A DNA stretch of 64,000 nucleotides, from NCBI RefSeq assembly GCF_030376605.1, contig NZ_JARRAE010000009.1, forward strand, positions 1 to 64,000, written 5' to 3'. Below are positions 1 to 8,568 of the stretch, piece by piece. The translations under genes and the position numbers were made by a program. Source of the stretch: Pseudochrobactrum sp. sp1633. GTDB lineage: Bacteria > Pseudomonadota > Alphaproteobacteria > Rhizobiales > Rhizobiaceae. The notes under the pieces were generated by a model. That model saw only the letters and a list, made by a program, of their open reading frames with translations, made no database searches and had not been told where the DNA came from. The number at the start of each line of letters is the position of its first letter. Position 1 is the stretch's first letter.

Positions 1-245
1 CAATCCAAACTGTCAACACGACTTTTCAAAAAAATCACATAAATCGTAAAGTTTCTTTCCACAGGGAAAAATACAAAAATTAAACAATTGTTAGCCAGTT
101 TTCAGTGCCCGCACATTCAGATTCGTATGCATATTATAAAACGACAAGCACCCCTGCCCTGCTGTTCCGCATTTGATACCGGCGACGGTCTACGCTACAC
201 ATAGAGCACAATAACAATATATATAATGCAGGGAACACCGCTTAC

Positions 246-659
246 ATGCTGACTAAAAAAGGGAAATACGGCCTCAAAGCTATGGTGCATCTGGCCGAAG
301 CCCCGCAAGACAATCTTATTTCCGTGGGCGAGATAGCCAAAGCCCGTAATATTCCGCGTAAATTTCTCGATAATATCCTGACCGATTTGCGCGTCGCGGG
401 ATTTGTACTGAGCCGCAAAGGAAAAGGCGGCGGCTTCTGTCTGGCTAAGCCGGCCGATCAAATTTCAATCGGCAATATCATCCGCAGCCTTGATGGCCCG
501 CTGGCCCCCCTCCCCTGCGCAAGCAAAACAGGATATAAAGCCTGCGAAGACTGTATTGAGGAAGATTGTAAAATTCGTCGTATGATGCTGGAAGTGCGCG
601 AAGCCATCGCCAGCGTACTTGATAAGCGTACACTGGCAGATGGCTTCAGCGATTTTTGA
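246..659 (+). CDS. Rrf2-family transcriptional regulator, probable Fe-S or redox sensor
   Basis: 137 residues, the usual Rrf2 length. The N-terminal winged helix-turn-helix (about residues 2-65) opens with the family's typical MLTKKGKYGLKAM and has the wing RKGKGGGF. Cysteines at 91, 100, 103 and 108 form a C-x8-C-x2-C-x4-C group where IscR and RirA bind an iron-sulfur cluster, so cluster binding is likely; the spacing is not the exact IscR pattern. The ATG at 246 has a weak AGGGAA upstream. It faces the zinc locus and is probably a single-gene unit. Target genes cannot be read from the sequence. Confidence 0.85.
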   Translation: MLTKKGKYGLKAMVHLAEAPQDNLISVGEIAKARNIPRKFLDNILTDLRVAGFVLSRKGKGGGFCLAKPADQISIGNIIRSLDGPLAPLPCASKTGYKACEDCIEEDCKIRRMMLEVREAIASVLDKRTLADGFSDF

Positions 660-665
660 TGCAGA

Positions 666-1616
666 TTATTGCAAACACGATTTCAAAGATGTCGCCAGAT
701 TAGGGATCAGTTGCGGGTAAAGCTCTGGTCCGTCTTTTATATCTGCACCAAGCGGATCAAGGACGCCTGTTTTTGCCTCTGTACCCTCAAGCACAGTCTT
801 AACCAGCGCAGACTCAAATTGCGGCTCGGAGAAAACGCAGGTCGCACCTAAGGATTTCACCTTGGACTGAATTTCACGAATACGTGCCGCTCCCGGCGCC
901 TTTTCCGGATTGACTGTAATTGAGCCGGCCGCAGAAAGTTCGAACCGGCGCTCGAAATACTGATAGGCATCATGGAACACAATATAAGGCTTGGTGCGCA
1001 CCGGCTCCAACTCCGCCGCCACGTCTTTTTGTAATGCATCAATCTTATCCGCATAGGCTGCCGCATTTTCCCGATACTGCTTTGCGTGATCAGGATCAGC
1101 CTTGCTTAACGCCTCCGCAATCGGCACCAGCATCAGTTTAGCGTTTTGCGGATCAAGCCAGATATGCATATCATCATGATGATGATCATGCGCCTCACCT
1201 TCCGCGTCATGGTCGTGACTATGTCCATGCCCGCCGTGATCATGCGCTTCAAAATTTCCGCCTTCACGAGCGGAGAGGATTTCCAGTCCCTTTACCTGAT
1301 CCAGCCGGACAACCTCAGCCTTTGCACCGAGACTTTCCAAAGGCTTCGTCAAATAGGTTTCCATTTCCGGCCCGACCCAGAAAATCACCTTTGCTTTTTC
1401 CAGCGCACCGGCATCGGAAGGCTTCAGACTATATCCATGTTCTGACGCTGACCCCTTGACGATGAGCTCCGGCTCCCCTGCCCCCTGCATGACTGCGGAA
1501 ACCAGCGAATGGATTGGCTTGATTGAAACCACCACATCGCCTTTTTCCGCAGCCAATACAGCTTGGGATGAAACAGACAATAAAGCGGATGCCAGCAAAA
1601 CTCGGATAACAGACAT
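666..1616 (-). CDS. znuA: Zinc ABC transporter, periplasmic zinc-binding protein ZnuA
   Basis: 316 residues. Signal peptide 1-22 ending VLA before AEKGD. The cluster A-I fold carries the expected zinc-site histidines: His60 in SEHGYSL, HIWLDP near 151 and FHDAY near 215. A histidine/aspartate-rich flexible loop (about 125-151), typical of ZnuA and absent from manganese homologues, lies between them. It delivers periplasmic Zn(II) to ZnuBC. It is transcribed divergently from znuC across about 180 bases that hold operator-like repeats. The ATG at 1616 is preceded by TGAGGT. Zinc specificity is well supported by the loop and by the neighbouring zur. Confidence 0.95.
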   Translation of the reverse strand: MSVIRVLLASALLSVSSQAVLAAEKGDVVVSIKPIHSLVSAVMQGAGEPELIVKGSASEHGYSLKPSDAGALEKAKVIFWVGPEMETYLTKPLESLGAKAEVVRLDQVKGLEILSAREGGNFEAHDHGGHGHSHDHDAEGEAHDHHHDDMHIWLDPQNAKLMLVPIAEALSKADPDHAKQYRENAAAYADKIDALQKDVAAELEPVRTKPYIVFHDAYQYFERRFELSAAGSITVNPEKAPGAARIREIQSKVKSLGATCVFSEPQFESALVKTVLEGTEAKTGVLDPLGADIKDGPELYPQLIPNLATSLKSCLQ

Positions 1617-1680
1617 AAAACCTCACAGAAATTGCCATTAAAAGCTGCCACCATTTGCAATGGCAGCACGCAGATACAAT

Positions 1681-1720
1681 ATGTTATAAAGTTACATTAT
1701 TGCGTAATGCTATAACGTAT
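1681..1720. promoter_or_regulatory. Candidate Zur operator between znuA and znuC
   Basis: The divergent intergenic region holds overlapping inverted repeats: GTTATA at 1683-1688 with TATAAC at 1711-1716, and CATTA at 1695-1699 with TAATG at 1705-1709. AT-rich dyads of this kind are typical of Fur/Zur operators and zur lies in the same locus. The exact Zur box cannot be fixed by eye because the two dyads have different centres. Confidence 0.55.
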
Positions 1721-1744
1721 GAGATAACCGCTGACAAGAGATAA

Positions 1745-1778
1745 AGCGGTTCCTATATCTTCATTCAGTTGAACCGCT
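1745..1778. repeat. Short palindromic intergenic repeat (AGCGGTTC / GAACCGCT)
   Basis: AGCGGTTC at 1745-1752 pairs with GAACCGCT at 1771-1778, giving an 8-bp stem just before znuC. The arms and the TTCAGTT in the loop resemble the longer element at 35693-35797, so this is probably a degenerate copy of the same family. It could also fold in the znuC leader. Confidence 0.5.
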
Positions 1779-1798
1779 CTGAATTGCGAAAGCGAACA

Positions 1799-2710
1799 AT
1801 GCATCACTCATTATCAACAGCGCCAAACGGACAAACGCTACCTCATAAACTAGAGCCGGAAATTCTTCTGCGTCTGGACAATGCAGGTGTTGAGCGCAAC
1901 GGACGCTGGCTTGTTCGCAATATCAGTCTTAATTTGCACCGCGGTGAAATTGTCACCCTGATCGGTCCGAATGGTTCAGGGAAAAGCACGACAGCTAAAA
2001 TGGCACTGGGCATTCACAAGCCGGATGAGGGCAGCGTTAAGCAAGAAAAAGAGCTGGCAATCGGCTATGTCCCGCAAAAAATCACGATCGATCCGAGCCT
2101 GCCGCTAACGGTTGAACGTATGATGCGTATGACCCGCCCCTTAAGTAAAGATGCAATTACCTCCGCTCTGGAGCTTGCGGGGATACCTCAGCTCATGAAT
2201 GCTCAGGTCGTTCACCTTTCGGGCGGCGAGTTTCAACGCGCGCTTCTTGCCCGTGCTTTTGCCTGCAAACCGGATTTACTGGTACTGGATGAGCCATTGC
2301 AAGGTGTCGACTTTGCCGGTGAAGCCGAACTTTACGAGAAAATTGCCCGATTCCGTGACCAGACCGGCTGCGGCGTGCTGATGATCTCGCATGATCTGCA
2401 TATTGTTATGGCCGCAACTGATCGGGTTGTCTGCCTCAATGGTCATATCTGTTGTAGCGGTACACCGGTTGATGTGGCTGCAAGCCCTGAATATGCCAAG
2501 CTTTTCGGACTGCGCACTCCGCGCGGAGCAGATATTCCGCCGTCAATTGCCGTTTATACACATCATCACGACCATACCCATCTGGCTGACGGACGTGTGC
2601 AACATGCAGACGGAACGATAACCGATCATTGTCACCATGATGACGGCCATCATCATGAGCCCGCTGAAGAGCATAACCATTCCAAAACCGGCGGGCACAA
2701 ACATGTTTGA
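1799..2710 (+). CDS. znuC: Zinc ABC transporter ATP-binding protein ZnuC with histidine-rich tail
   Basis: 303 residues from the ATG at 1799; an in-frame TTG at 1769 would add ten residues inside the palindromic repeat and is less likely. Walker A GPNGSGKST is at about 56-64, with signature LSGGEFQRA and Walker B LLVLDEP, so it is an active ABC ATPase powering ZnuB. The last 50 or so residues are a histidine-rich tail (HHHDHTH, HCHHDDGHHH), which the compact E. coli ZnuC lacks and which may bind zinc in the cytoplasm. The 3' end overlaps znuB by 8 bases, so the two are probably translationally coupled. Confidence 0.93.
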   Translation: MHHSLSTAPNGQTLPHKLEPEILLRLDNAGVERNGRWLVRNISLNLHRGEIVTLIGPNGSGKSTTAKMALGIHKPDEGSVKQEKELAIGYVPQKITIDPSLPLTVERMMRMTRPLSKDAITSALELAGIPQLMNAQVVHLSGGEFQRALLARAFACKPDLLVLDEPLQGVDFAGEAELYEKIARFRDQTGCGVLMISHDLHIVMAATDRVVCLNGHICCSGTPVDVAASPEYAKLFGLRTPRGADIPPSIAVYTHHHDHTHLADGRVQHADGTITDHCHHDDGHHHEPAEEHNHSKTGGHKHV

Positions 2711-3527
2711 TGATTTTTTCTTCCGCGCCATGCTTGCCGGAATTGGCATTGCCTTAATCACCGGCCCGATTGGTTGCTTTATCGTATGGCGGCGTATGGC
2801 CTATTTCGGCGATACAATGGCGCATTCCGCCTTGCTTGGTGTCGGTCTGGCTATGCTGTTTGACCTGAATATCATGGTCTCAGTCTTTATTATAGCATTC
2901 ACCATAGCCATGCTGCTGGTTGTTTTGCAGCGGCGGCATACGCTTTCGGCCGATTCCCTGCTGGGCATTCTCTCCCATGCCACGCTGGCTTTCGGCCTTG
3001 TGCTGGTAGCCTTCATGACATGGATTCGCTTTGACCTTATGTCACTGCTCTTCGGCGACATACTCGCGGTTTCTGTATCCGACCTCATTGCTATCTATGC
3101 CGGTGGCGCACTCATATTAGCCGCACTGGTTAAACTCTGGCGGCCGTTGCTGGCAGCGACTATCAGCGAAGACATTGCACAAGCTGAAGGCATGAAGCCT
3201 GAACTTTACCGCACACTCTTTATGATTTTGTTGGCATTGCTGATTGCCATTGCCATGAAGATTGTGGGCATTTTGCTGATTACCGCTTTGCTGATTATAC
3301 CCGCAGCCACAGCACGGCGTTTTGCTATTTCGCCGGAACAAATGGCCATTTATGCAGCATTCATCGGCGCTTGCGCAGTTATTGCCGGCCTGTTCGGGTC
3401 ACTCAATTATGACACGCCATCAGGGCCATCCATAGTCGTGGCATCTGTGATCTTTTTTGTTATAAGCTTACTACCTTGGCAGAAACTCAAAGCATCTTTG
3501 CCAGTTGCGCGCGATAAGGAGACTTGA
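2703..3527 (+). CDS. znuB: Zinc ABC transporter permease ZnuB
   Basis: 274 residues, an integral membrane protein of the ABC-3 family with about eight hydrophobic helices. Start chosen at the ATG at 2703 (MFDDFFFRAMLAG), the usual ZnuB N-terminus; an earlier in-frame ATG at 2637 lies inside the coding sequence for the ZnuC histidine tail. Family features are the cytoplasmic segment GDTMAHSALLGVGLA and, near the C-terminus, LLITALLIIPAATARR. It forms the inner-membrane channel for Zn(II) with ZnuC. zur follows one base after its stop, so znuC-znuB-zur look like one operon. Confidence 0.93.
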   Translation: MFDDFFFRAMLAGIGIALITGPIGCFIVWRRMAYFGDTMAHSALLGVGLAMLFDLNIMVSVFIIAFTIAMLLVVLQRRHTLSADSLLGILSHATLAFGLVLVAFMTWIRFDLMSLLFGDILAVSVSDLIAIYAGGALILAALVKLWRPLLAATISEDIAQAEGMKPELYRTLFMILLALLIAIAMKIVGILLITALLIIPAATARRFAISPEQMAIYAAFIGACAVIAGLFGSLNYDTPSGPSIVVASVIFFVISLLPWQKLKASLPVARDKET

Positions 3528-3528
3528 G

Positions 3529-3972
3529 ATGACCAGTCACACGCATTCAGTAACAGCTGCAGCTGCGCGCGCTCCTAAACTCACACGCAATCAAAATCTC
3601 GTTCTGGAAACGCTTGCAAAGGCTGAATTTCCGCTCAGCGCCTATACTATTCTGGATCAGCTTCGTGAGGATGGTTTCCGCGCACCTTTGCAGGTTTATC
3701 GCGCACTGGATAAATTGCTGGAATACGGCCTGATCCATCGTCTTGAAAGCCTGAATGCCTTTATCGCCTGCGCACATCCGCATCATCAGGAACACGGCCA
3801 TCTTCATGGCATTGCTGCTTTTGCGATTTGCGATCAATGCGGTCTGGCTTCAGAATTCTCGGAACCGGAAATTGAAGATTGCGTGCAGCACTGGACGCAG
3901 AAAAATCACTTCCATCCAAGCAAAACCACGCTGGAAATTCGCGGCCTTTGTGCCAGCTGTGCCCATAACTAA
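3529..3972 (+). CDS. zur: Zinc uptake regulator Zur (Fur family)
   Basis: 147 residues from the ATG at 3529, which has a strong AAGGAGA ribosome site at 3517-3523; an in-frame upstream start at 3505 is rejected. N-terminal winged helix (about 20-85) with the DNA-recognition segment PLQVYRALDKLLEYGLIHRLESLNAFI. C-terminal dimerisation and metal domain with HPHHQEHGH, CDQCG and a final CASC, the two Cys-x2-Cys pairs being a structural zinc site. With zinc bound it should repress znuA and znuCB-zur. Fur itself is unlikely given the operon. Confidence 0.93.
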   Translation: MTSHTHSVTAAAARAPKLTRNQNLVLETLAKAEFPLSAYTILDQLREDGFRAPLQVYRALDKLLEYGLIHRLESLNAFIACAHPHHQEHGHLHGIAAFAICDQCGLASEFSEPEIEDCVQHWTQKNHFHPSKTTLEIRGLCASCAHN

Positions 3973-3989
3973 GCGCCTATAGGCCAGAT

Positions 3990-4016
3990 CCCGCACCGCC
4001 ACTGCACCGGTGCGGG
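3990..4016. terminator. Hairpin between convergent zur and vjbR-like gene
   Basis: CCCGCACCG (3990-3998) pairs with CGGTGCGGG (4008-4016), a 9-bp GC-rich stem with a 9-base loop. The flanking run is only AAATTT, so termination efficiency is uncertain. Its position between two converging genes supports a bidirectional role. Confidence 0.5.
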
Positions 4017-4028
4017 AAATTTCAGATC

Positions 4029-4850
4029 TCACCCCTGAAGATGTGATGTATCCGGCAGAGGTATAATGCCAAGCGACATCGCCACCGCAACCGCGGATGT
4101 ACGGTTAGCACAGCCAAGCTTGATCTTGGCATTTTGCAGATAGGTCACCACGGTCCAGCGGGCAATGCTGAGAATCTCCGCAATTTCACCATCCGTCTTG
4201 CCACGCGCCGCCCATTTCAGGCAGTCAACTTCGCGCGGTGTCAGAGAAACCAGCGACTGCACTTCTGTCTTTTGAGTTGAGTAATCACAAACTGCCGTCA
4301 GAACAGCTTCGTGCACCTGAGCAGCAGCAAGCAAAAAATCCTTCTCCAGCAAACGGATCAGCTCTGCGGCAGACATTCCGTTCTTTCCGTTTTGATTTTT
4401 CAGATCATCAAACGCAAAAATTGTATGCGCATCGCCTCGTCCGTTCAGGCGTTGAGTCACCATTATATATAATGTACCGAAGTTGTGGGCGCGCATATCA
4501 TCCACAAAACTCTGCAACAAAGGCGTGTTTTGCTTTTGATTATATATCTCGGCAATACTGACGCTGCGCGGCTTCTGAACATCAGACCATTTCTGATGGA
4601 ATAACGGATCAATGTCGAAATAGCTTTTCACCGCATAATTCACCACCCAATCGGCAGGATATGTGGAGACAACAGCGCGGACGGTATCGTCACTTGTATG
4701 ATCATCAGGATGCTTGGGCGTGATATGCGTAATATGTCGGCATGAAAGCCGCTGCCGCACAGCAAGATATGTCTCAAGTATAGACGAGCGATATTCTTTA
4801 CCAAAGAAACTGTTCTGAAAATCAGGGAAATGGATAAATTCAAATTCCAT
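4029..4850 (-). CDS. vjbR: LuxR-family quorum-sensing regulator, VjbR-like
   Basis: 273 residues from the ATG at 4850 (MEFEFIHFPDF); a longer frame reaches 4925 but adds residues unlike the family. An N-terminal autoinducer-binding domain (about 15-175) is followed by a LuxR helix-turn-helix (about 205-265). The C-terminal part (TPREVDCLKWAARGKTDGEI, then SIARWTVVTYLQNAKIKLGC) is almost the sequence I recall for Brucella VjbR, which controls virB and flagellar genes in response to acyl-homoserine lactone. No synthase gene is in the window. The ribosome site is weak. The target genes here are unknown. Confidence 0.85.
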   Translation of the reverse strand: MEFEFIHFPDFQNSFFGKEYRSSILETYLAVRQRLSCRHITHITPKHPDDHTSDDTVRAVVSTYPADWVVNYAVKSYFDIDPLFHQKWSDVQKPRSVSIAEIYNQKQNTPLLQSFVDDMRAHNFGTLYIMVTQRLNGRGDAHTIFAFDDLKNQNGKNGMSAAELIRLLEKDFLLAAAQVHEAVLTAVCDYSTQKTEVQSLVSLTPREVDCLKWAARGKTDGEIAEILSIARWTVVTYLQNAKIKLGCANRTSAVAVAMSLGIIPLPDTSHLQG

Positions 4851-5551
4851 AGAGAAATTCCGTTTTGAGCACCTTAAAATCGGCGAAATGAAACCACAAA
4901 AAAATGAAACAATAAAAACGCGCAAATATGAAAATGATTCGAAAGCAAAAAACGCGCGAAAGCCTTGTGAACGAATACTACGTCTTAAATGCAGCAGAAA
5001 ATATAATTTTAGTACGATGCCGCAAACCAGACATTAACGACAATCATCTTCATAAAATAAAACCGGCCATCACTCCTTTCCTGGCTCTAGACCCGATGCG
5101 GGCCTCAATGAAACACCAAATTAAAACAATATATTAAAAAGAATTTTCATTCGCTTACTTACAAAAACGCACATATTTGCATCGACGTTTTATTAAAATG
5201 TTTTTATCGCAATGCACAACTACCAACTCTTTGCCCGCAATATATATACTGTTAACGACATACGAAAAATCACATCCTGAGCAAATGAAAGTAATTTACA
5301 GCGCTCATCCGCCAAGAAAAATTCAGAGAATATTTAATATATTCAAACCATTACGTGTTTCATTAACTTTTATTCATTTGTCATGGCCGAAACTGCAACA
5401 TTCAATTGCTTGCGATATAAAAACATGGTTCACTTGCCGCGGGATTGAAGAAAAACGATAGCTGTCATGCAAGTTTCACAGGACACGCCTATCGAAAAAA
5501 CACGAGGCTGGCCTAAAACAGGCCTCCCGTAGATTTAAGGGGAGTATATCA
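4851..5551. other. AT-rich intergenic region, no convincing gene
   Basis: About 700 bases of AT-rich DNA between the vjbR-like gene and the ABC importer. Open frames at 4928-5137 and 5177-5461 lack a good ribosome site, look compositionally random and resemble no protein I know. A small hairpin, GGCCT at 5510-5514 with AGGCC at 5520-5524, sits just before the importer. The size fits a complex promoter region for vjbR. Confidence 0.5.
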
Positions 5552-6655
5552 ATGCTTAACAGAACAACTCGGCTGTTGTCCCTCACAACAGCAATCGCTT
5601 TTGCCGGCACCACATTCTCTGTGGCTGCGCCGTCAGAAGAACTGATTGCGGCTGCGAAAGCTGAAGGTCAGCTGACCACAATCGCTCTGCCACATGACTG
5701 GTGCGGCTATGGCGAAATCATCAAGAGCTTCAAAGACAAATACGGCATTCAGGTCAATGAACTGAACCCTGATGCAGGCTCCGGCGATGAAATCGAAGCG
5801 ATTAAAGCAAACAAAGACAATAAGGGCCCGCAGGCACCTGACGTGATCGATGTTGGCTTTACTTTCGGCACCACTGCCAAAGCGGCCGGTCTGCTTCAGC
5901 CTTATAAAGTATCAACATGGGATTCGATCCCGGATGATGCAAAAGATGCAGAAGGCTTCTGGTACGGCGACTATTACGGCGTTCTGGCCTTTGAAGTAAA
6001 CAAAGACATCATCAAAGATGCTCCGCAGGACTGGGCTGATCTGCTCAAGCCTGAATTTGCAAATGCTGTTGCCCATTCCGGTGATCCGCGTGCATCCACA
6101 CAGGCAATCCTGAGCGTGTATGCAGCTGGTCTCGCTCTTGGCGGCAAAGCCGGTGAAGAAGCAGCAACGAAGGGTCTCGAATTCTTCCGTGATGTGAACA
6201 AAGCTGGCAACTTCGTACCGGTTATCGGTAAGGCTGCATCTCTGGCACAGGGTTCAACCCCGATTGTTATCCGCTGGGATTACAACGCGCTTGCTGATCG
6301 TGATACGCTGAAAGGCAATCCGGAAGTGGAAGTTATCATTCCGAAAACCGGTGTTGTTGCAGGCGTTTACGTGCAGGGCATCAGCGCCTATGCACCGCAT
6401 CCGAACGCAGCCAAGCTCTGGATGGAACACCTTTATTCCGATGAAGGCCAGATCGGCTATCTGAAGGGCTATTGCCATCCGATCCGCTTCAACGCTATGG
6501 CAAAAGAAGGCAAGATCCCTCAGGATCTGCTCGACAAGCTGCCACCGGCAGAAGCTTACCAGAAAGCTGTTTTCCCGACATTGGAAGAACTCGACAAGTC
6601 TCAGGCTGTGATTACAAAGAACTGGGATAGCGTCGTCGGCGCGAATGTTCAGTAA
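5552..6655 (+). CDS. ABC transporter periplasmic substrate-binding protein (family 1)
   Basis: 367 residues with a signal peptide (1-25, ending FSVA before APSEE). The bilobal extracellular solute-binding fold resembles the AfuA/PotD-type group that serves Fe(III), polyamine or phosphonate importers. Visible family segments are DVIDVGFTFGTTAKAAGLLQPYK and FWYGDYYGVLAFEVNKD. It has a strong GGGGAG ribosome site. It leads a four-gene importer, with a hairpin separating it from the permeases, which fits its need for excess over the membrane parts. The ligand cannot be assigned; a tyrosine pair typical of ferric binding was not confirmed. Confidence 0.85.
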   Translation: MLNRTTRLLSLTTAIAFAGTTFSVAAPSEELIAAAKAEGQLTTIALPHDWCGYGEIIKSFKDKYGIQVNELNPDAGSGDEIEAIKANKDNKGPQAPDVIDVGFTFGTTAKAAGLLQPYKVSTWDSIPDDAKDAEGFWYGDYYGVLAFEVNKDIIKDAPQDWADLLKPEFANAVAHSGDPRASTQAILSVYAAGLALGGKAGEEAATKGLEFFRDVNKAGNFVPVIGKAASLAQGSTPIVIRWDYNALADRDTLKGNPEVEVIIPKTGVVAGVYVQGISAYAPHPNAAKLWMEHLYSDEGQIGYLKGYCHPIRFNAMAKEGKIPQDLLDKLPPAEAYQKAVFPTLEELDKSQAVITKNWDSVVGANVQ

Positions 6656-6676
6656 ACTGAACCTCTGATACTGCTG

Positions 6677-6714
6677 CTGTTACGGGAGCTTATAAAACCT
6701 CCCGTAACAGTTTT
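6677..6714 (+). terminator. Intra-operon hairpin after the binding-protein gene
   Basis: A perfect 12-bp stem, CTGTTACGGGAG (6677-6688) with CTCCCGTAACAG (6699-6710), with a 10-base loop and then TTTT. It sits about 20 bases after the binding-protein stop and about 150 before the first permease. A partial terminator or mRNA-stabilising hairpin at this place lets the binding protein be made in excess. Confidence 0.8.
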
Positions 6715-6862
6715 CGCAATTTGCGTTTTAATGCGGCACATATCATCATAGACAACAACTCAGCGGGTAGATCAGTTGCACTCTTGGCTGAATGCTTGCA
6801 GATTTCAGCACCTCAATCTGCGGAATATTTCATAGTCGCAGACGATAAAAAGCAAAAATAAT

Positions 6863-7765
6863 ATGAGCTTGTCCAGTAATGGCGTAACATCTGACATGCC
6901 CCCCGCGCGCCGCGCCAAGCGTCGCCTGCCATTAGAGTGGCTGGGTGTTGCCCCTTTTTTCGCATTCGCAATTCTGTTTCTGCTTTGGCCGACCATGTAT
7001 CTGGTGGTTGGTGCGTTTCAGGATGATCAGGGTAATTTCACCCTGCAAAATATTATAGATTTGTTTGAACCCGGCATCATGAGTGCCTATTGGGTCTCGA
7101 TCAAAATCAGTTTTGCCTCCGCATTAGGCGGCGCAATCATCGGTTCGTTCATGGCATGGGCGATTGTGCTGGGCAAACTGCCCCGTTTTCTGCGCCCGAC
7201 TGTGCTCACATTCTCCGGCGTCGCGTCCAACTTTGCCGGTGTTCCGCTGGCTTTTGCGTTTCTCGCCACACTCGGCCGCACCGGTTTTGTCACCATTTTA
7301 CTACGCGAATGGTTCGGATTTAACCTCTATGCCACCGGCTTTAACCTGCTGAGCTTTTTCGGCCTGACGCTGACCTATCTGTTTTTCCAGATTCCACTGA
7401 TGGTGCTGATCCTCACGCCTGCTTTGGATGGTCTGAAAAAAGAATGGCGTGAGGCTTCATCAATTCTCGGTGCCACAACATTCCAATATTGGCGCATGGT
7501 GGCCTTTCCGATTCTCTGGCCAAGCCTGCTCGGCACCAGCCTGTTGCTGTTTGCCAATGCCTTTGGCGCCATTGCAACGGCCTATGCGCTGACCGGCTCT
7601 TCGCTCAATATCGTACCAATCCTGCTTTATGCGCAGATTCGCGGCGATGTTCTGCATAATCAGAATCTCGGCTATGCACTGGCTCTGGGTATGATCCTGA
7701 TCACCGGCATTTCCAATCTGCTCTATATCTGGCTGCGTATGCGCGCAGAACGGTGGCAGAAATGA
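6863..7765 (+). CDS. ABC transporter permease, first subunit
   Basis: 300 residues, inner-membrane protein of the binding-protein-dependent (MetI-like) permease family with about six helices. After a charged N-terminus (PPARRAKRRLPLEW) the first helix starts near residue 31. The EAA loop is EWREASSILGATTFQYWRMV with IAFPILWPSLL-type continuation, which docks on the ATPase. The gene follows the hairpin at 6677-6714 and overlaps the next permease by 13 bases. This is the PotB/AfuB-type partner; substrate unknown. Confidence 0.87.
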   Translation: MSLSSNGVTSDMPPARRAKRRLPLEWLGVAPFFAFAILFLLWPTMYLVVGAFQDDQGNFTLQNIIDLFEPGIMSAYWVSIKISFASALGGAIIGSFMAWAIVLGKLPRFLRPTVLTFSGVASNFAGVPLAFAFLATLGRTGFVTILLREWFGFNLYATGFNLLSFFGLTLTYLFFQIPLMVLILTPALDGLKKEWREASSILGATTFQYWRMVAFPILWPSLLGTSLLLFANAFGAIATAYALTGSSLNIVPILLYAQIRGDVLHNQNLGYALALGMILITGISNLLYIWLRMRAERWQK

Positions 7766-8565
7766 AACTGAAATATTTCATTCCAAAAACCCTTGGCGCA
7801 TGGATCGCCTTTCTGATCGGTGCCATCTATTTCGTAGTACCTCTGATCGGTACATTTGAATTTTCCCTTCGCATGCGTCGCGGTGAATATTCATTCGATG
7901 CCTATCGCGTAGTGCTGACCGACCCGAATTTTCAGGCAACCTTCGGTTATTCCATTCTCTTGGCAATCATGACGATTATTTTCGGCGTGTTGCTGGTAGT
8001 GCCAACGGCCTACTGGGTACGTCTGCGCATGCCGTATTTGCGTCCGGTGATTGAATTTATCACGCTGATGCCACTGGTTATTCCGGCGATTGTTATCGTG
8101 TTCGGCTATTTGCGGATTTATAACTCGTCCTCATGGCTGCCATTTACCGGCTCGACACGGGCAACAGATATTCTGCTGATGTTCGGTTATGTAACGCTGG
8201 CATTGCCTTATATGTACCGCTCGATTGATACGGCCATGCGCACAATTGATGTTCGTACGCTGACAGAAGCAGCGGAAAGTCTGGGCGCAAGCTGGCCAAC
8301 CATTCTGTTCAAGGTGATTTTCCCGAATGTGCTTTCCGGCGTTATGAGCGGTGCATTCATTACTTTCGCTATCGTCATCGGTGAATTTACACTGGCTTCT
8401 CTGCTCAATCGTCCGGCTTTCGGCCCTTATCTGCAGCTTGTCGGTGCAAACCGCGCCTATGAGCCGTCAGCATTGGCAATCATTGCCTTCGGCATCACAT
8501 GGTTGAGCATGATTATGCTGCAGCTTGTCACCCGCTTCTCCAAATTTAAGACAGCAGGCAATTAA
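7753..8565 (+). CDS. ABC transporter permease, second subunit
   Basis: 270 residues with about six transmembrane helices, a MetI-like permease of the PotC type. The EAA loop is TEAAESLGASWPTILFKVIFP. It overlaps the upstream permease by 13 bases (the start lies inside that gene's last codons) and the ATPase follows after 3 bases, so all three are translated together. It forms the heterodimeric channel with the first permease. Confidence 0.87.
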   Translation: MAEMKLKYFIPKTLGAWIAFLIGAIYFVVPLIGTFEFSLRMRRGEYSFDAYRVVLTDPNFQATFGYSILLAIMTIIFGVLLVVPTAYWVRLRMPYLRPVIEFITLMPLVIPAIVIVFGYLRIYNSSSWLPFTGSTRATDILLMFGYVTLALPYMYRSIDTAMRTIDVRTLTEAAESLGASWPTILFKVIFPNVLSGVMSGAFITFAIVIGEFTLASLLNRPAFGPYLQLVGANRAYEPSALAIIAFGITWLSMIMLQLVTRFSKFKTAGN

Positions 8566-8568
8566 GTC

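Noticed and set aside
4928-5461. Two small plus-strand frames in the gap before the ABC importer
   Set aside because: No ribosome sites, low-complexity AT-driven composition and no family resemblance.
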